Below are positions 9,221-17,543 of a DNA stretch of 64,000 bases, piece after piece (the stretch's first letter is position 1; each line of letters begins with the position of its first letter). Made by a program: the position numbers and the translations under genes. The stretch is taken from assembly GCA_016717705.1 (NCBI GenBank), contig JADKFD010000014.1, positions 1 through 64,000 of the forward strand, read 5' to 3'. The notes below the pieces were generated by a model, which was not told the origin of the DNA, searched no databases, and worked only from the letters and a program-made list of their open reading frames with translations. This DNA comes from Rhodanobacteraceae bacterium (GTDB taxonomy: Bacteria > Pseudomonadota > Gammaproteobacteria > Xanthomonadales > SZUA-5).

Positions 9221-9517
9221 ATGCGCCGTCAGGTCACCCGAGTCGATCCGCTGTCCGCCGCCCGTGTGCTGGCCTTGCTGCTGTTCGCCCAAGGCTTCGT
9301 GATCGGCGCCATTGCGCTCGGGCTGCGGGTCGCAGGCATCGATCTGCCGCTGCCGATCACGCCGCCACCGGGGGGCAACACGATCACCCTGCTGCTGTGG
9401 ACGCCGCTCAGCTTCGGCGCTGTCGGCGCGGTTTCGGGCGCCATCCTCGCGATGACCTACAACTGGGTCGCCAAGCGCTTCGGCGGCATCGAGTACGAGA
9501 TGGAAAAGAGCCTCTGA
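9221..9517 (+). CDS. Small two-TM membrane protein, DUF3566-like
   Basis: A 98-residue inner-membrane protein with two hydrophobic segments (about residues 15-36 and 56-78). The outline RVDPLSAARV...PLSFGAVGAVSGAILAMTYN followed by VAKRFGGIEYEME resembles DUF3566 proteins, whose function is unknown. The ATG at 9221 follows GGGGAATGTC, a weak ribosome-binding site. It ends 17 bases before the likely start of the AI-2E transporter gene, so they probably form an operon. Confidence 0.75.
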   Translation: MRRQVTRVDPLSAARVLALLLFAQGFVIGAIALGLRVAGIDLPLPITPPPGGNTITLLLWTPLSFGAVGAVSGAILAMTYNWVAKRFGGIEYEMEKSL

Positions 9518-9534
9518 TCCGCCGGACGTCCCCG

Positions 9535-10728
9535 GTGGATCGCCAGCGCCTGTTCGAATCGCTGTTCGCCGCGGCCGCGGTGAGCTTTCTGGCGATCGGC
9601 TGTTTCCTGGTGCTGCGCCCGTTTCTGTCGGCGCTGATGTGGGCGGTGATCGTCTGCTACGCCAGTTGGCCGGCCTACCGTTGGCTGGAGCGACGCCTGG
9701 GGGGCCGGCGCTCGCTGACCGCGATCCTGATGACGCTGGGTGTCGCCGCGATCCTGGTACTGCCCTTCGTCATCGTCGGCTTCACCCTGGCCGAGAATGT
9801 CAGTGCCTGGTCGCAGGCGGTCAAGGACTGGGTGGCGCGCGGATTGCCGCCGCCGCCGCACTGGGTGGCCAACCTGCCGATGTTCGGTGCCGATCTGGCG
9901 GCGCGCTGGAACTCGCTCGACACCGCGGCCGGCGTCACCGAGGTCGGGCGGCTGATCCTGAATCCGCTGCGCGAGGCGACGATCAAGGGTGGCGCGCTGA
10001 TTGGTCGCGGCACGCTCGAATTGGGATTCTCGGTATTCATCGCTTTTTTCGTGTTCCGTCGCGGCGATGAACTCGCGCTCGGCCTGCAGCAAGCGTTGAC
10101 CCGATTGATCGGCCCACGCGCGCGGCAGTTCATCGCGGTCGCCGGCGGCACCATCGAGGGCGTCGTCTACGGCATCCTTGGCACGGCGTTGGCGCAAGGC
10201 GTGCTCGCCGGCATCGGATTTCTGATCGCCGGGGTCCCGGGCGCGCTGTTCCTCGGGCTGCTCACCTTCTTCATGTCGCTGATCCCGATGGGCCCGCCCT
10301 TCGTCTGGGCGCCGGCGGTGATCTGGCTGATTTCCGGCGAGCACTACGGCGCGGCCATCTTCATGTCGATCTGGGGCTTCTTCGTCATCAGCGGCATCGA
10401 CAACATCATCAAGCCCTACCTGATCAGCCGCGGCTCGCAGATGCCCTTCGTGCTGGTGTTCCTCGGTGTGATCGGCGGCATCGTCGCCTTCGGTTTCATC
10501 GGTGTGTTCCTCGGCCCGGTGCTGCTGGCGGTCGGCTTCACCTTGCTGCTGGCGTGGAATCGCGGCGAGAAGATCGAGGGTGAGGCGCATGGCGTCGTTG
10601 CTGCGGGCGCGCCGCAGCGGGCCGCCGAAGCCAAGGCGGGTCTTTGGCGCAGCGGGCTTGCGCTGGTGACCGGAGCGCGGGAGCGCGCCTCGCGACCGAA
10701 GATCCACCTGCCCTTGGGCGCGACGTGA
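9535..10728 (+). CDS. AI-2E family transporter (PerM-like)
   Basis: A polytopic inner-membrane protein of the AI-2E exporter/PerM family, about 397 residues with eight predicted membrane segments. Family features include the N-terminal hairpin LAIGCFLVLRPFLSALMWAV and the C-terminal block PMGPPFVWAPAVIWLISG, DNIIKPYLISRG and GFIGVFLGPVLLAV. The GTG at 9535 was chosen because the family profile starts just after it; a CTG at 9514 is possible. Members export small molecules or ions; AI-2 itself has been shown for only a few. A basic, Ala-rich tail of about 50 residues follows the last membrane segment. Confidence 0.9.
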   Translation: MDRQRLFESLFAAAAVSFLAIGCFLVLRPFLSALMWAVIVCYASWPAYRWLERRLGGRRSLTAILMTLGVAAILVLPFVIVGFTLAENVSAWSQAVKDWVARGLPPPPHWVANLPMFGADLAARWNSLDTAAGVTEVGRLILNPLREATIKGGALIGRGTLELGFSVFIAFFVFRRGDELALGLQQALTRLIGPRARQFIAVAGGTIEGVVYGILGTALAQGVLAGIGFLIAGVPGALFLGLLTFFMSLIPMGPPFVWAPAVIWLISGEHYGAAIFMSIWGFFVISGIDNIIKPYLISRGSQMPFVLVFLGVIGGIVAFGFIGVFLGPVLLAVGFTLLLAWNRGEKIEGEAHGVVAAGAPQRAAEAKAGLWRSGLALVTGARERASRPKIHLPLGAT

Positions 10729-10742
10729 ACGACGCTGCGCCA

Positions 10743-11450
10743 CTACCGCGCCAGCGCCGCTTTCGCCGCCGGCAAGGCCGCCTGCGCCCAGCGCTGGTAG
10801 TCGATGGCCGATGGATGCAAGCCGTCGTCGGCCAGCAGTTCGCGGCGCGTGGCGGCCTCCCGCGTCAGTCCGGTGATGTCGATGTAAGCCACTTCGGCGC
10901 GCGCGCATTCCGCACGCTTGGCCGCGTTGTAGGCATCGATCTCGGCGCCAACCAGCGCCGCATCCCGACCGTGCTCGGCAGCAAACGGCGTCACGCCCCA
11001 GTCCGGAATCGACAGCACGATGACGCGCTCCGGCTGGCCACCGGCGTAGGCCACGGCGCGTTCGATGAGCGTGCGCAACTGCGCGCGGTACTCGTCGAGC
11101 GGACGCCCGCGGTACTGGTTGTTGACGCCGATCAGCAGGCTGACCAACTGGTACGGTGGCGCCGGCATTGGCGCGAATTCGTCGTCGGCCAGGGCTACCC
11201 GTTCACCGCGCTCGATCGCGTCCAGTGCAGCGGAAAGTTCGTCGGTGGTCCAGCCGGTGCGGGCGATGATCTCTGGATTGGCGAGGGTGATGCCCTCTGC
11301 CCGCAGCAGTTCCGCCAGCCGAGTCGGCCAGCGCGCTGCGACGGGCACCGATTCGCCGATGGTGTAGGAATCGCCGAGCGCCAGATAGCGCGCGGGGGGA
11401 GCAGGCGGCGTGGCCAGCATCGACAGCATGGCGAGGGTGGTGAGGACCAT
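10743..11450 (-). CDS. SGNH/GDSL hydrolase family protein
   Basis: A probable secreted or periplasmic esterase/lipase-like hydrolase of 235 residues. Block I is YLALGDSYTIGE (nucleophile Ser), block III is LIGVNNQYRG (Asn), and block V is DDGLHPSAIDY (Asp and His). The start at 11450 gives a hydrophobic N-terminus (MVLTTLAMLSMLA) directly before the catalytic domain; the frame stays open to 11507, but that extension is basic and unlike a signal peptide. Substrate unknown. Confidence 0.85.
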   Translation of the reverse strand: MVLTTLAMLSMLATPPAPPARYLALGDSYTIGESVPVAARWPTRLAELLRAEGITLANPEIIARTGWTTDELSAALDAIERGERVALADDEFAPMPAPPYQLVSLLIGVNNQYRGRPLDEYRAQLRTLIERAVAYAGGQPERVIVLSIPDWGVTPFAAEHGRDAALVGAEIDAYNAAKRAECARAEVAYIDITGLTREAATRRELLADDGLHPSAIDYQRWAQAALPAAKAALAR

Positions 11451-11586
11451 GGCTTTGCCTCTGGATCGCGCAGAGGCATTTATCCGCAAAGAACGCGAAG
11501 AACGCAAAGAGAAGCGGATGGCTGCGGAACGTGATTCTGGAGGGCCGCTGCGCCATCTTCAAAGCCAAAGAGTGCGAGCCTTTCCC

Positions 11587-11663
11587 GAGTCCCGAGTCCC
11601 GAGTCCCGAGTCCCGAGTCCCGAGTCCCGAGTCCCGAGTCCCGAGTCCCGAGTCCCGAGTCCC
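11587..11663. repeat. Tandem heptamer (GAGTCCC) x 11
   Basis: Eleven uninterrupted GAGTCCC units run from 11587 to 11663, ending 3 bases before the stop codon of the minus-strand aminotransferase gene. Such heptamer arrays vary in copy number between strains in this bacterial family. It is non-coding and lies between two genes on the same strand. Confidence 0.95.
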
Positions 11664-11665
11664 CG

Positions 11666-12910
11666 CTACGCCGCCGCGACGTGCGGCCGGGCTTTCTGCG
11701 CCAGTTCGCCGACAAAGCCGTCGATGGTGTCGATCACGCGTTCCATCAAAGCCGCCTCGGGCAGCAGCGTGATGCGGAAATGGTCGCGGTAAGAGACGTT
11801 GAACGAGGAGCCGGGCACGATCAGCACCTGGCGCTGGTCGAGCAGATCGAGCGCGAACTGCTGGTCGTCGAAACCGGGCAGGTTGCGCGCATCGACGCCG
11901 ACAAAGCCGTACATCGCGCCCATCGGCGCAACCACCCGCAAATATCGGCTGCGCGCCACCGCACGCAACAGCGCGGCACGCGTTTCGAACAGGCGTCCGC
12001 CCGGCTGGCACAGCGCGGTGTGCGTGTCCGGCCCCTGCAGCGCAGCCGGAATTGCCCATTGCCCCTGCACGTTGCTGCACAGGCGCAACGCGGCCAGCAG
12101 GTCGAGGCTGCGCAGGTAGTCGCGCGCGGCCTGGACGCGGCCACTGGCCACCATCCAGCCAACGCGATAGCCGCAGGCGCGATGCATCTTCGACAGGCCG
12201 CTCATGGTGATGCACAGCGAGCCCTGCACCAGCGGCGCCATCGCATGGAACTTGGCATCCTCGAACAGCAGGCCTTCGTAGATTTCGTCGCTGAACACCA
12301 CCAGGCGATGCTTCTCGGCCAGCGCGGCGATCGCCTCCAGCAGCGGCTTCGGATAGACCGCGCCGTTCGGGTTGTTCGGATTGATGATCACGATGGCGCG
12401 CGTGCGCGGCGTGATCATGCGTTCGATCTCGATCGGGTCGGGCAGACCGAGGCGCTCCGGGGGACACGGGTAGTGCACCGGCTGACCGTCGTTCAGGATT
12501 ACCGCGGCGGTCCACAGCGGGTAGTCGGGTGCCGGCACCAGTACTTCATCGCCCGGGTTGAGCAGACCCCGAAGCGACAGATCGATCAACTCGCTGACGC
12601 CGTTGCCGATGAACACATGGCTGGTATCGACGCCGGACAGCCCGCGCGCACGCATGACATCGACGATTGCCTGGCGCGCTTCGGTCAGGCCCTGCTGGTG
12701 GCAGTACGCCTCGCTGTCGCGCAGATGACTGGCGATGGCTTCACGGATATGCGTCGGCGCCTCGAAACCAAAGCGTCCCGGATTGCCGATATTGAGGCGG
12801 ACGATGGGGATTCCCTGCTGCTCGAGATCGAGCGCGCGGGCGTGCAGCGGCCCGCGGATGTCGTAGCGGACATCAGCCAGACGCTCGTTATGCGGGATCG
12901 GGCGAAGCAC
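11666..12910 (-). CDS. alaA: Pyridoxal-phosphate aminotransferase, AlaA-like
   Basis: A class I/II aminotransferase, 414 residues, probably making alanine from pyruvate and glutamate. Family marks are RLNIGNPGRFGFEAP near residue 40, NGVSELIDLSLRGLL near residue 103, PAPDYPLW near residue 127, INPNNPNGAVYPK near residue 175, the PLP lysine in SGLSKMHRACGYRVGW near residue 238, and FRITLLPE near the end. The AlaA branch is the best match, but the exact amino acid is inferred. It stands alone between a heptamer array and a gene-poor gap. Confidence 0.88.
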   Translation of the reverse strand: MLRPIPHNERLADVRYDIRGPLHARALDLEQQGIPIVRLNIGNPGRFGFEAPTHIREAIASHLRDSEAYCHQQGLTEARQAIVDVMRARGLSGVDTSHVFIGNGVSELIDLSLRGLLNPGDEVLVPAPDYPLWTAAVILNDGQPVHYPCPPERLGLPDPIEIERMITPRTRAIVIINPNNPNGAVYPKPLLEAIAALAEKHRLVVFSDEIYEGLLFEDAKFHAMAPLVQGSLCITMSGLSKMHRACGYRVGWMVASGRVQAARDYLRSLDLLAALRLCSNVQGQWAIPAALQGPDTHTALCQPGGRLFETRAALLRAVARSRYLRVVAPMGAMYGFVGVDARNLPGFDDQQFALDLLDQRQVLIVPGSSFNVSYRDHFRITLLPEAALMERVIDTIDGFVGELAQKARPHVAAA

Positions 12911-13372
12911 GGCAGGTTAGGGTTTCGTGAAAAGGTGGATCAGCGTACCCAGAAACGACTGGAATGCTCAAGGCAAAATGCGGGCGAGGAAGGCGATTTT
13001 GCGTGCTGTTCAGTGGATTCTCGGGTTGCGAGTCGCGTTTGCCGGCACCGGCACATTGGGTCGGGCAGCGACAGCGGTGCAGCGGGCAGGTGTCCAACCG
13101 TGGCGTATCAACTTCAGCATGACGCGAATCGGAACTACTCACGCTCCCCCGCGGCGAGAAGTGTCGTCAGCGCATTGGCTGCCTTCGATGGACGCAGCTC
13201 ACCTTGCGCCCGCAAGGGACCGATGCGGGCGGCGGCCTCGATCGGGCGCGGCGGCGTGGGCGAGGTCTGACTGGACGGGTTGGCGGGGCTGCGACGCGGC
13301 TGATCTGCGTCAAGGCGCGCGGCGAGCTGGCCGCCCCAGTATCTGCGCACCATCCGATCAGGCGCTTTGCCC
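12911..13372. other. Gene-poor gap
   Basis: About 460 bases upstream of both the aminotransferase gene (leftward) and the small Cys-rich protein gene (rightward). It should hold two divergent promoters, but I could not pick convincing ones. A minus-strand open frame at 13135-13374 has no recognisable family and is not called. Confidence 0.5.
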
Positions 13373-13573
13373 ATGAGCCAGGACGTACTTGAACTCGCGC
13401 GTCGAGCGATCCACCAGCACGACCCTTCTGCCACCGTCGAATTGACCGACGGCGCGCTAAAGGTGGATTCGGTGCTTCCCCCGGGAACTTTGGTCAGCAT
13501 CCTGCGCGCCAACCGTATCCAGACCGCGGAGTCAGCGCCGAGTGACTGTTGCGGTGGCTGCTGCGGCGGATGA
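13373..13573 (+). CDS. Small protein with Cys-Gly tail
   Basis: A 66-residue protein ending SDCCGGCCGG. The body (VELTDGALKVDSVLPPGTLV) has the strand-turn outline of a heavy-metal-associated (HMA) fold but lacks its N-terminal CxxC; the metal-binding potential is in the four-Cys tail instead. It lies 26 bases before the cytochrome c5 lipoprotein gene, and a DGC zinc-binding protein follows, so a metal or cytochrome-related role is plausible. Function unknown. Confidence 0.65.
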   Translation: MSQDVLELARRAIHQHDPSATVELTDGALKVDSVLPPGTLVSILRANRIQTAESAPSDCCGGCCGG

Positions 13574-13599
13574 GTCCCTGTACGACACGAGAAAACCTC

Positions 13600-14058
13600 A
13601 TGAAACAGCTGACTCTTGCATTGTTGACCTTGCTCAGTGTGGTCGCCTGCAAGCCGCAGGAACCCGCGCCGTTGCCGCCCCAGGTCGGTACGCGCTCGGC
13701 GCCGGTGCCGCCCCCGGCTGCCCCGGCCGCCGACGCTCCCGCTGCGCCCGCCGCTGCTGTCCCCGCTGACACGGCGCCTGCCGCTGCAGCCACGCTGGCC
13801 GCCGCCGATGGCGAGGGCGTTTACCAGAAGGCCTGCATCACCTGCCACGGCACCGGTCTGGCCGGCGCGCCCAAACTCGGTGACGCCGCCGACTGGGCCC
13901 CGCGCATCGCGCAGGGCGAGGCGCTGCTGTTCGAACACGCGACCAAGGGCTTCACCGGCAAGAAAGGCATGATGCCGCCCAAGGGCGGTTTCGTGACCCT
14001 GAGCGACGACGAAGTGCGCGCCGCGATTACCTACATGACCACCGCCTCTGCGCCGTGA
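13600..14058 (+). CDS. Cytochrome c5 family lipoprotein
   Basis: A 152-residue membrane-anchored c-type cytochrome. It has a lipoprotein signal (LALLTLLSVVAC, modified Cys near residue 16), a Pro/Ala-rich linker of about 45 residues, then a cytochrome domain with the heme motif CITCH near residue 80 and the probable Met ligand in KKGMMPPKGG. It likely carries electrons in the periplasm. The ATG at 13600 was chosen because the signal peptide begins there. Its stop overlaps the GTG start of the DGC gene. Confidence 0.9.
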   Translation: MKQLTLALLTLLSVVACKPQEPAPLPPQVGTRSAPVPPPAAPAADAPAAPAAAVPADTAPAAAATLAAADGEGVYQKACITCHGTGLAGAPKLGDAADWAPRIAQGEALLFEHATKGFTGKKGMMPPKGGFVTLSDDEVRAAITYMTTASAP

Positions 14059-14441
14059 GTGAGACTGCGCTGCCGCTGGTGTACGCCTGTTCGGGCTGCT
14101 CCAGCGCGGCGCAGATGGCCAATCACCTGGCGCTGCGGATGGATCGCGAGAAACGCGCCGAGATGTCCTGCATCTCGGGTGTCGGCGGCGGTGTGGCGGC
14201 GCTGGTGCGGACCGCGCGCAGTGGTCGCCCGATTCTTGCGCTCGACGGCTGCGCCATGGTCTGCGTGGCGCATTGCCTGCAGCGCGCCGGCGTGGTGGCC
14301 GACAGCCACGTCGTGCTCGGCGAGGTCGGCGTACGCAAGCGCAAGCACGCAGATTTCGATCTCACCGAGGCAGAACGCGTGTATGTCGAGGTGGTGTTGC
14401 CCGCAGCGCACGAACTGGCCGCGCGCGGCACAGCAGCCTGA
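14055..14441 (+). CDS. DGC domain putative zinc-binding protein
   Basis: A 128-residue cytoplasmic protein of the DGC family (PF08859). Cys motifs are ACSGCSSAAQ near residue 11, MSCISGVGG near residue 37 and LDGCAMVCVAHCL near residue 62; the DGC triplet names the family. Metal binding is inferred from the conserved Cys; the role is unknown. The GTG start overlaps the cytochrome stop (GTGA), so the two are translationally coupled. Confidence 0.87.
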   Translation: MSETALPLVYACSGCSSAAQMANHLALRMDREKRAEMSCISGVGGGVAALVRTARSGRPILALDGCAMVCVAHCLQRAGVVADSHVVLGEVGVRKRKHADFDLTEAERVYVEVVLPAAHELAARGTAA

Positions 14442-14522
14442 CCCACCGGCGACTGCTTCAGCCCTCGTCGCGGCCGCAGGATTTGTCCTCGGCCGCCGGC
14501 TTGAGGCCCCTGCTCTGGGTGC

Positions 14523-14568
14523 TTGCGGATTGCTTCGATCCGAGTAAGATAGTAATCACTTACTATCT
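14523..14568 (+). promoter_or_regulatory. TetR promoter with overlapping 9-base palindromic operator
   Basis: A perfect inverted repeat AGATAGTAA-tcac-TTACTATCT spans 14547-14568, 14 bases before the tetR ATG. A likely promoter is TTGCGG (14523-14528), a 16-base spacer, then TAAGAT (14545-14550); the operator covers the -10. This is the usual arrangement for an autorepressed TetR gene and its downstream efflux genes. Confidence 0.75.
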
Positions 14569-14582
14569 ACTTGGAATCGAAC

Positions 14583-15191
14583 ATGACTCCGCGTCCGCGC
14601 AATCTCCCCGCCGATGAACGCCGCGCGGTGATCGTGGCCGCGGTGATCGATCTGGCTGCGCAGCAGAACCCGAGCGAGATCACCACCGCCGCAATTGCCC
14701 AGCAGATGGGCCTGACCCAGGGTGCGCTGTTCCGGCACTTTCCGGACAAGGACGCGATCTGGGCCGCGGTCATGGCGTGGGTGGCCGAATCGCTGCTGGA
14801 TCGCATCGATCGTTCGGCCGCTGGGCCGGCCTCGCCGCTGGCGGCGATGCAGGCGATGTTCATGAGCCACGTCGAGTTCGTCTGCGAGCACCCCGGCGTG
14901 CCGCGGATGTTGTTCGGCGAGTTGCAACGGGCCACGTCGACACCCGGCAAACGCACGGTGCAGACGCTGCTGCAGCATTACCGGGAGCGCCTGCAGCGCC
15001 TGCTTGCAGCCGGCATCGCCGCCGGCGAACTGGCGCCGACGCTGGACACCGACGCCGCGGCATCCCTGTTCATCGGCACGATGCAGGGCCTGGTCATGCA
15101 ATCGCTGCTGGCCGGCGACGTCGGGCGCATGCGCCTGGACGCGCCGCGGGTGTTTGCGATCTACCGTCGCGGCATCGGGAGTACGCCATGA
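14583..15191 (+). CDS. TetR/AcrR family transcriptional regulator
   Basis: A 202-residue one-component repressor. The N-terminal helix-turn-helix is clear (ITTAAIAQQMGLTQGALFRH, then FPDKDAIW), and the helical C-terminal ligand domain is variable. The ATG at 14583 is preferred over an in-frame TTG at 14571. Its stop overlaps the start of the membrane-fusion gene (ATGA), so regulator, exporter and ATPase form one operon behind the palindromic operator. It probably represses its own operon until a toxic or signalling ligand binds. Confidence 0.92.
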   Translation: MTPRPRNLPADERRAVIVAAVIDLAAQQNPSEITTAAIAQQMGLTQGALFRHFPDKDAIWAAVMAWVAESLLDRIDRSAAGPASPLAAMQAMFMSHVEFVCEHPGVPRMLFGELQRATSTPGKRTVQTLLQHYRERLQRLLAAGIAAGELAPTLDTDAAASLFIGTMQGLVMQSLLAGDVGRMRLDAPRVFAIYRRGIGSTP

Positions 15192-17542
15192 AGGGCCTGC
15201 CGATTAGCGGTCGCACGCTGGCGGTGCTGGCCGTGGTGGTGCCCTTGCTGGCGCTGCTGGTCTACGTCGCGCTGTATTCCGGGCCGCTGGCGCCGGTGGC
15301 CGTCACTTTGGAAAGCGTGCAGTCGCGGCCGCTCAGCCCGGCGCTGTTCGGCATCGGCACGGTCGAGGCGCGCCACAGCTACCAGATCGGGCCGACCGCC
15401 ACCGGGCGCCTGGAGACGCTGCTCGTCGAGGTCGGCGATCGCGTGCAAGCCGGACAGGTGCTCGGCGAGATCGATCCGGTGGAACTGGATGATCGCGTCA
15501 GCGCGCAGGAGTCGGCGCTGAAGCGCAATCAGGCGGCGCTGCGCGAGGCGCAAGCCAGGCTCAGCTTCGCCCGCAGCCAGGCGCAGCGCTACGAGCAGAT
15601 GTGGGAGCGCCACCTGATCAGCGAGGAGGCGGTCACCGCCAAGCGCCAGGAACTGCAGATCGCGCAGGCGGCGCACGCGGCCGCCAGCGAGGATCTCGCC
15701 CGCGCCGGCTCCGATCGCAATGCCGCCATCGCGCAGCGCGGCAACCTGACGCTGATCGCGCCGGTGGCCGGCATCGTCGCGCGGCGCAACGTCGATCCCG
15801 GCACCACTGTTGTTGCCGGCCAGGCGGTGGTGGAACTGATCGACCCCTCCAGCCTGTGGGTCAACGTGCGCTTCGACCAGATCAGCGCCGGCGGCCTGGC
15901 GGCAGGCCTGGCCGCCGATATCGAATTGCGCTCGCGCGCCGGCGCGTCGCTGCCCGGTCGCGTGCTGCGCATCGAACCGATGGCCGATGCGGTGACCGAG
16001 GAAACCCTGGCGAAGGTGGTTTTCGCGGGTATTCCCGAGCCGCTGCCGCCGATCGGCGAACTGGCCGAGGTCACGGTCCGGCTGCCGCCGGTGGCCACGG
16101 CGCCAGTGCTCAACAACGCCGCGATCCGCCGCGACGGCGAGCGCGTCGGCGTCTGGCAACTGGTCGATGGCAGCCCGCGCTTTGTCGAAGTCAGCTTCGG
16201 TGCCGCCGATCTCGACGGCCAGGTGCAGGTGCTCGACGGTCTCAAGGAAGGCGATCAGGTCATCGTCTACAGCGAGAAGGCGATCAGCGCGCGCAGCCGC
16301 ATCCGCGTCGTCGACGCAGATCCCGGGAAGCGCCCCGTGATCAGCCTGGCCGGACGCGACATCCTGCATTCCTGGGGCAAGTTCGTGTTCACCGGCATCG
16401 GCCTTGGCCTGCTGATCGGCGTCACCCTGGTGATGGCCGGCGTCTATCGCGGCATGGTCGACGACGGCAAGGCGCTGCTCGACAACAGCGGCGCCGAACT
16501 GTGGGTGGTGCAGCAGGACACGCTCGGCCCCTACGCGGAGTCGTCCAGCGTCAACGACGATGTCTATCGCAGCATCCTGGCGATGCCGGGCGTGGCGGCG
16601 GCGGCCAACGTCACCTATCTGACCATGCAGGTGCGCCGCGGCCAGGCCGACGTGCGCGCGATGATCGTCGGCATCGCGCCCGGGCGCGTCGGCGCCACGC
16701 CCGGCTGGCCGCCGTATCTGGTTGCCGGGCGCCAGCTCACGCGCGGCCACTTCGAGGCCGTCGCCGACATCGCCACGGGCTTCAGGCTGGGCGATCGCAT
16801 CGGCATCCGCCGCAACCACTACACGGTGGTCGGGCTGACCCGGCGCATGGTGTCATCCAGCGGCGATCCGATGGTGTTCATCCCGCTCAAGGATGCCCAG
16901 GAGGCGCAGTTCCTCAAGGACAACGACGCCATCTGGCAAAGCCGCCGCCGCACCGAGGCCAATCCGGCCTTCAACCGCCCCGGCGTGCCCGGACTGCTGC
17001 AGGCGGTGATCGACTCGCAAGCCGCCAGCACCGTCGTCAACGCGATCCTGGTGCGGCTTGAGCCCGGCCATGCGCCCGACGCGGTGGCCGAGTCCATCCG
17101 CCGCTGGAAGCGGCTGACCGTGTACACGCGCACGCAGATGGAGGGCATCCTGGTCGGCAAGCTGATCGCCACCTCGGCGCGCCAGATCGGCATGTTCCTG
17201 GTGATCCTCGCGGTGGTCAGCGCGGCCATCGTCGCCTTCATCATCTACACGCTGACGATGGACAAGATCCGCGAGATCGCCGTCCTCAAGCTGATCGGCA
17301 CGCGCAATCGCACCATCGCCTGGATGATCCTGCAGCAGGCGCTGGCGCTCGGCGTGATCGGCTTCGTCGTCGGCAAGATCACCGCGACCTTCTCCGCACC
17401 GTATTTTCCCAAGCATGTGCTGCTGGTGCCGCAGGATTCGATCGCCGGCTTCCTCGCGGTGATGCTGATCTGCGTGCTCGCCAGCCTGGTCGCCATCCGC
17501 ATGGCGCTGCGCGTCGATCCCGCCGAAGCGATCGGAGGCTGA
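15188..17542 (+). CDS. Membrane-fusion protein plus ABC permease (fused in this sequence)
   Basis: One 784-residue frame that reads like two proteins of a MacAB/DevBC-type exporter. Residues 1-383 are a periplasmic adaptor: N-terminal anchor LAVLAVVVPLLALLVYVAL, lipoyl-like IGPTATGRLETLLVEVGDRV, a coiled-coil hairpin, and LIAPVAGIVARRNVDPGTTV. Residues 384-784 are a permease: VISLAGRDILHSWGKFVFTG, a periplasmic domain, three further membrane segments and the end MALRVDPAEAIGG. At the join, a GTG (16337) overlaps a TGA in the next frame (16338-16340). Removing one G from the GGG at 16325-16327 would end the adaptor as DPGSAP-stop and restore two coupled genes. The fusion is therefore probably an error, though a true fusion is not excluded. 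The substrate is unknown. Confidence 0.88.
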   Translation: MKGLPISGRTLAVLAVVVPLLALLVYVALYSGPLAPVAVTLESVQSRPLSPALFGIGTVEARHSYQIGPTATGRLETLLVEVGDRVQAGQVLGEIDPVELDDRVSAQESALKRNQAALREAQARLSFARSQAQRYEQMWERHLISEEAVTAKRQELQIAQAAHAAASEDLARAGSDRNAAIAQRGNLTLIAPVAGIVARRNVDPGTTVVAGQAVVELIDPSSLWVNVRFDQISAGGLAAGLAADIELRSRAGASLPGRVLRIEPMADAVTEETLAKVVFAGIPEPLPPIGELAEVTVRLPPVATAPVLNNAAIRRDGERVGVWQLVDGSPRFVEVSFGAADLDGQVQVLDGLKEGDQVIVYSEKAISARSRIRVVDADPGKRPVISLAGRDILHSWGKFVFTGIGLGLLIGVTLVMAGVYRGMVDDGKALLDNSGAELWVVQQDTLGPYAESSSVNDDVYRSILAMPGVAAAANVTYLTMQVRRGQADVRAMIVGIAPGRVGATPGWPPYLVAGRQLTRGHFEAVADIATGFRLGDRIGIRRNHYTVVGLTRRMVSSSGDPMVFIPLKDAQEAQFLKDNDAIWQSRRRTEANPAFNRPGVPGLLQAVIDSQAASTVVNAILVRLEPGHAPDAVAESIRRWKRLTVYTRTQMEGILVGKLIATSARQIGMFLVILAVVSAAIVAFIIYTLTMDKIREIAVLKLIGTRNRTIAWMILQQALALGVIGFVVGKITATFSAPYFPKHVLLVPQDSIAGFLAVMLICVLASLVAIRMALRVDPAEAIGG

Positions 17543-17543
17543 G

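Noticed and set aside
11587..11663. The GAGTCCC array as a possible CRISPR.
   Set aside because: The units are contiguous 7-mers without spacers, and no cas gene is present.
13135..13374. A small minus-strand gene (start MGKAPDRMVRRYWGG).
   Set aside because: No family is recognised, it has no convincing ribosome-binding site, and the text is Arg/Pro/Ala-rich like other shadow frames here.
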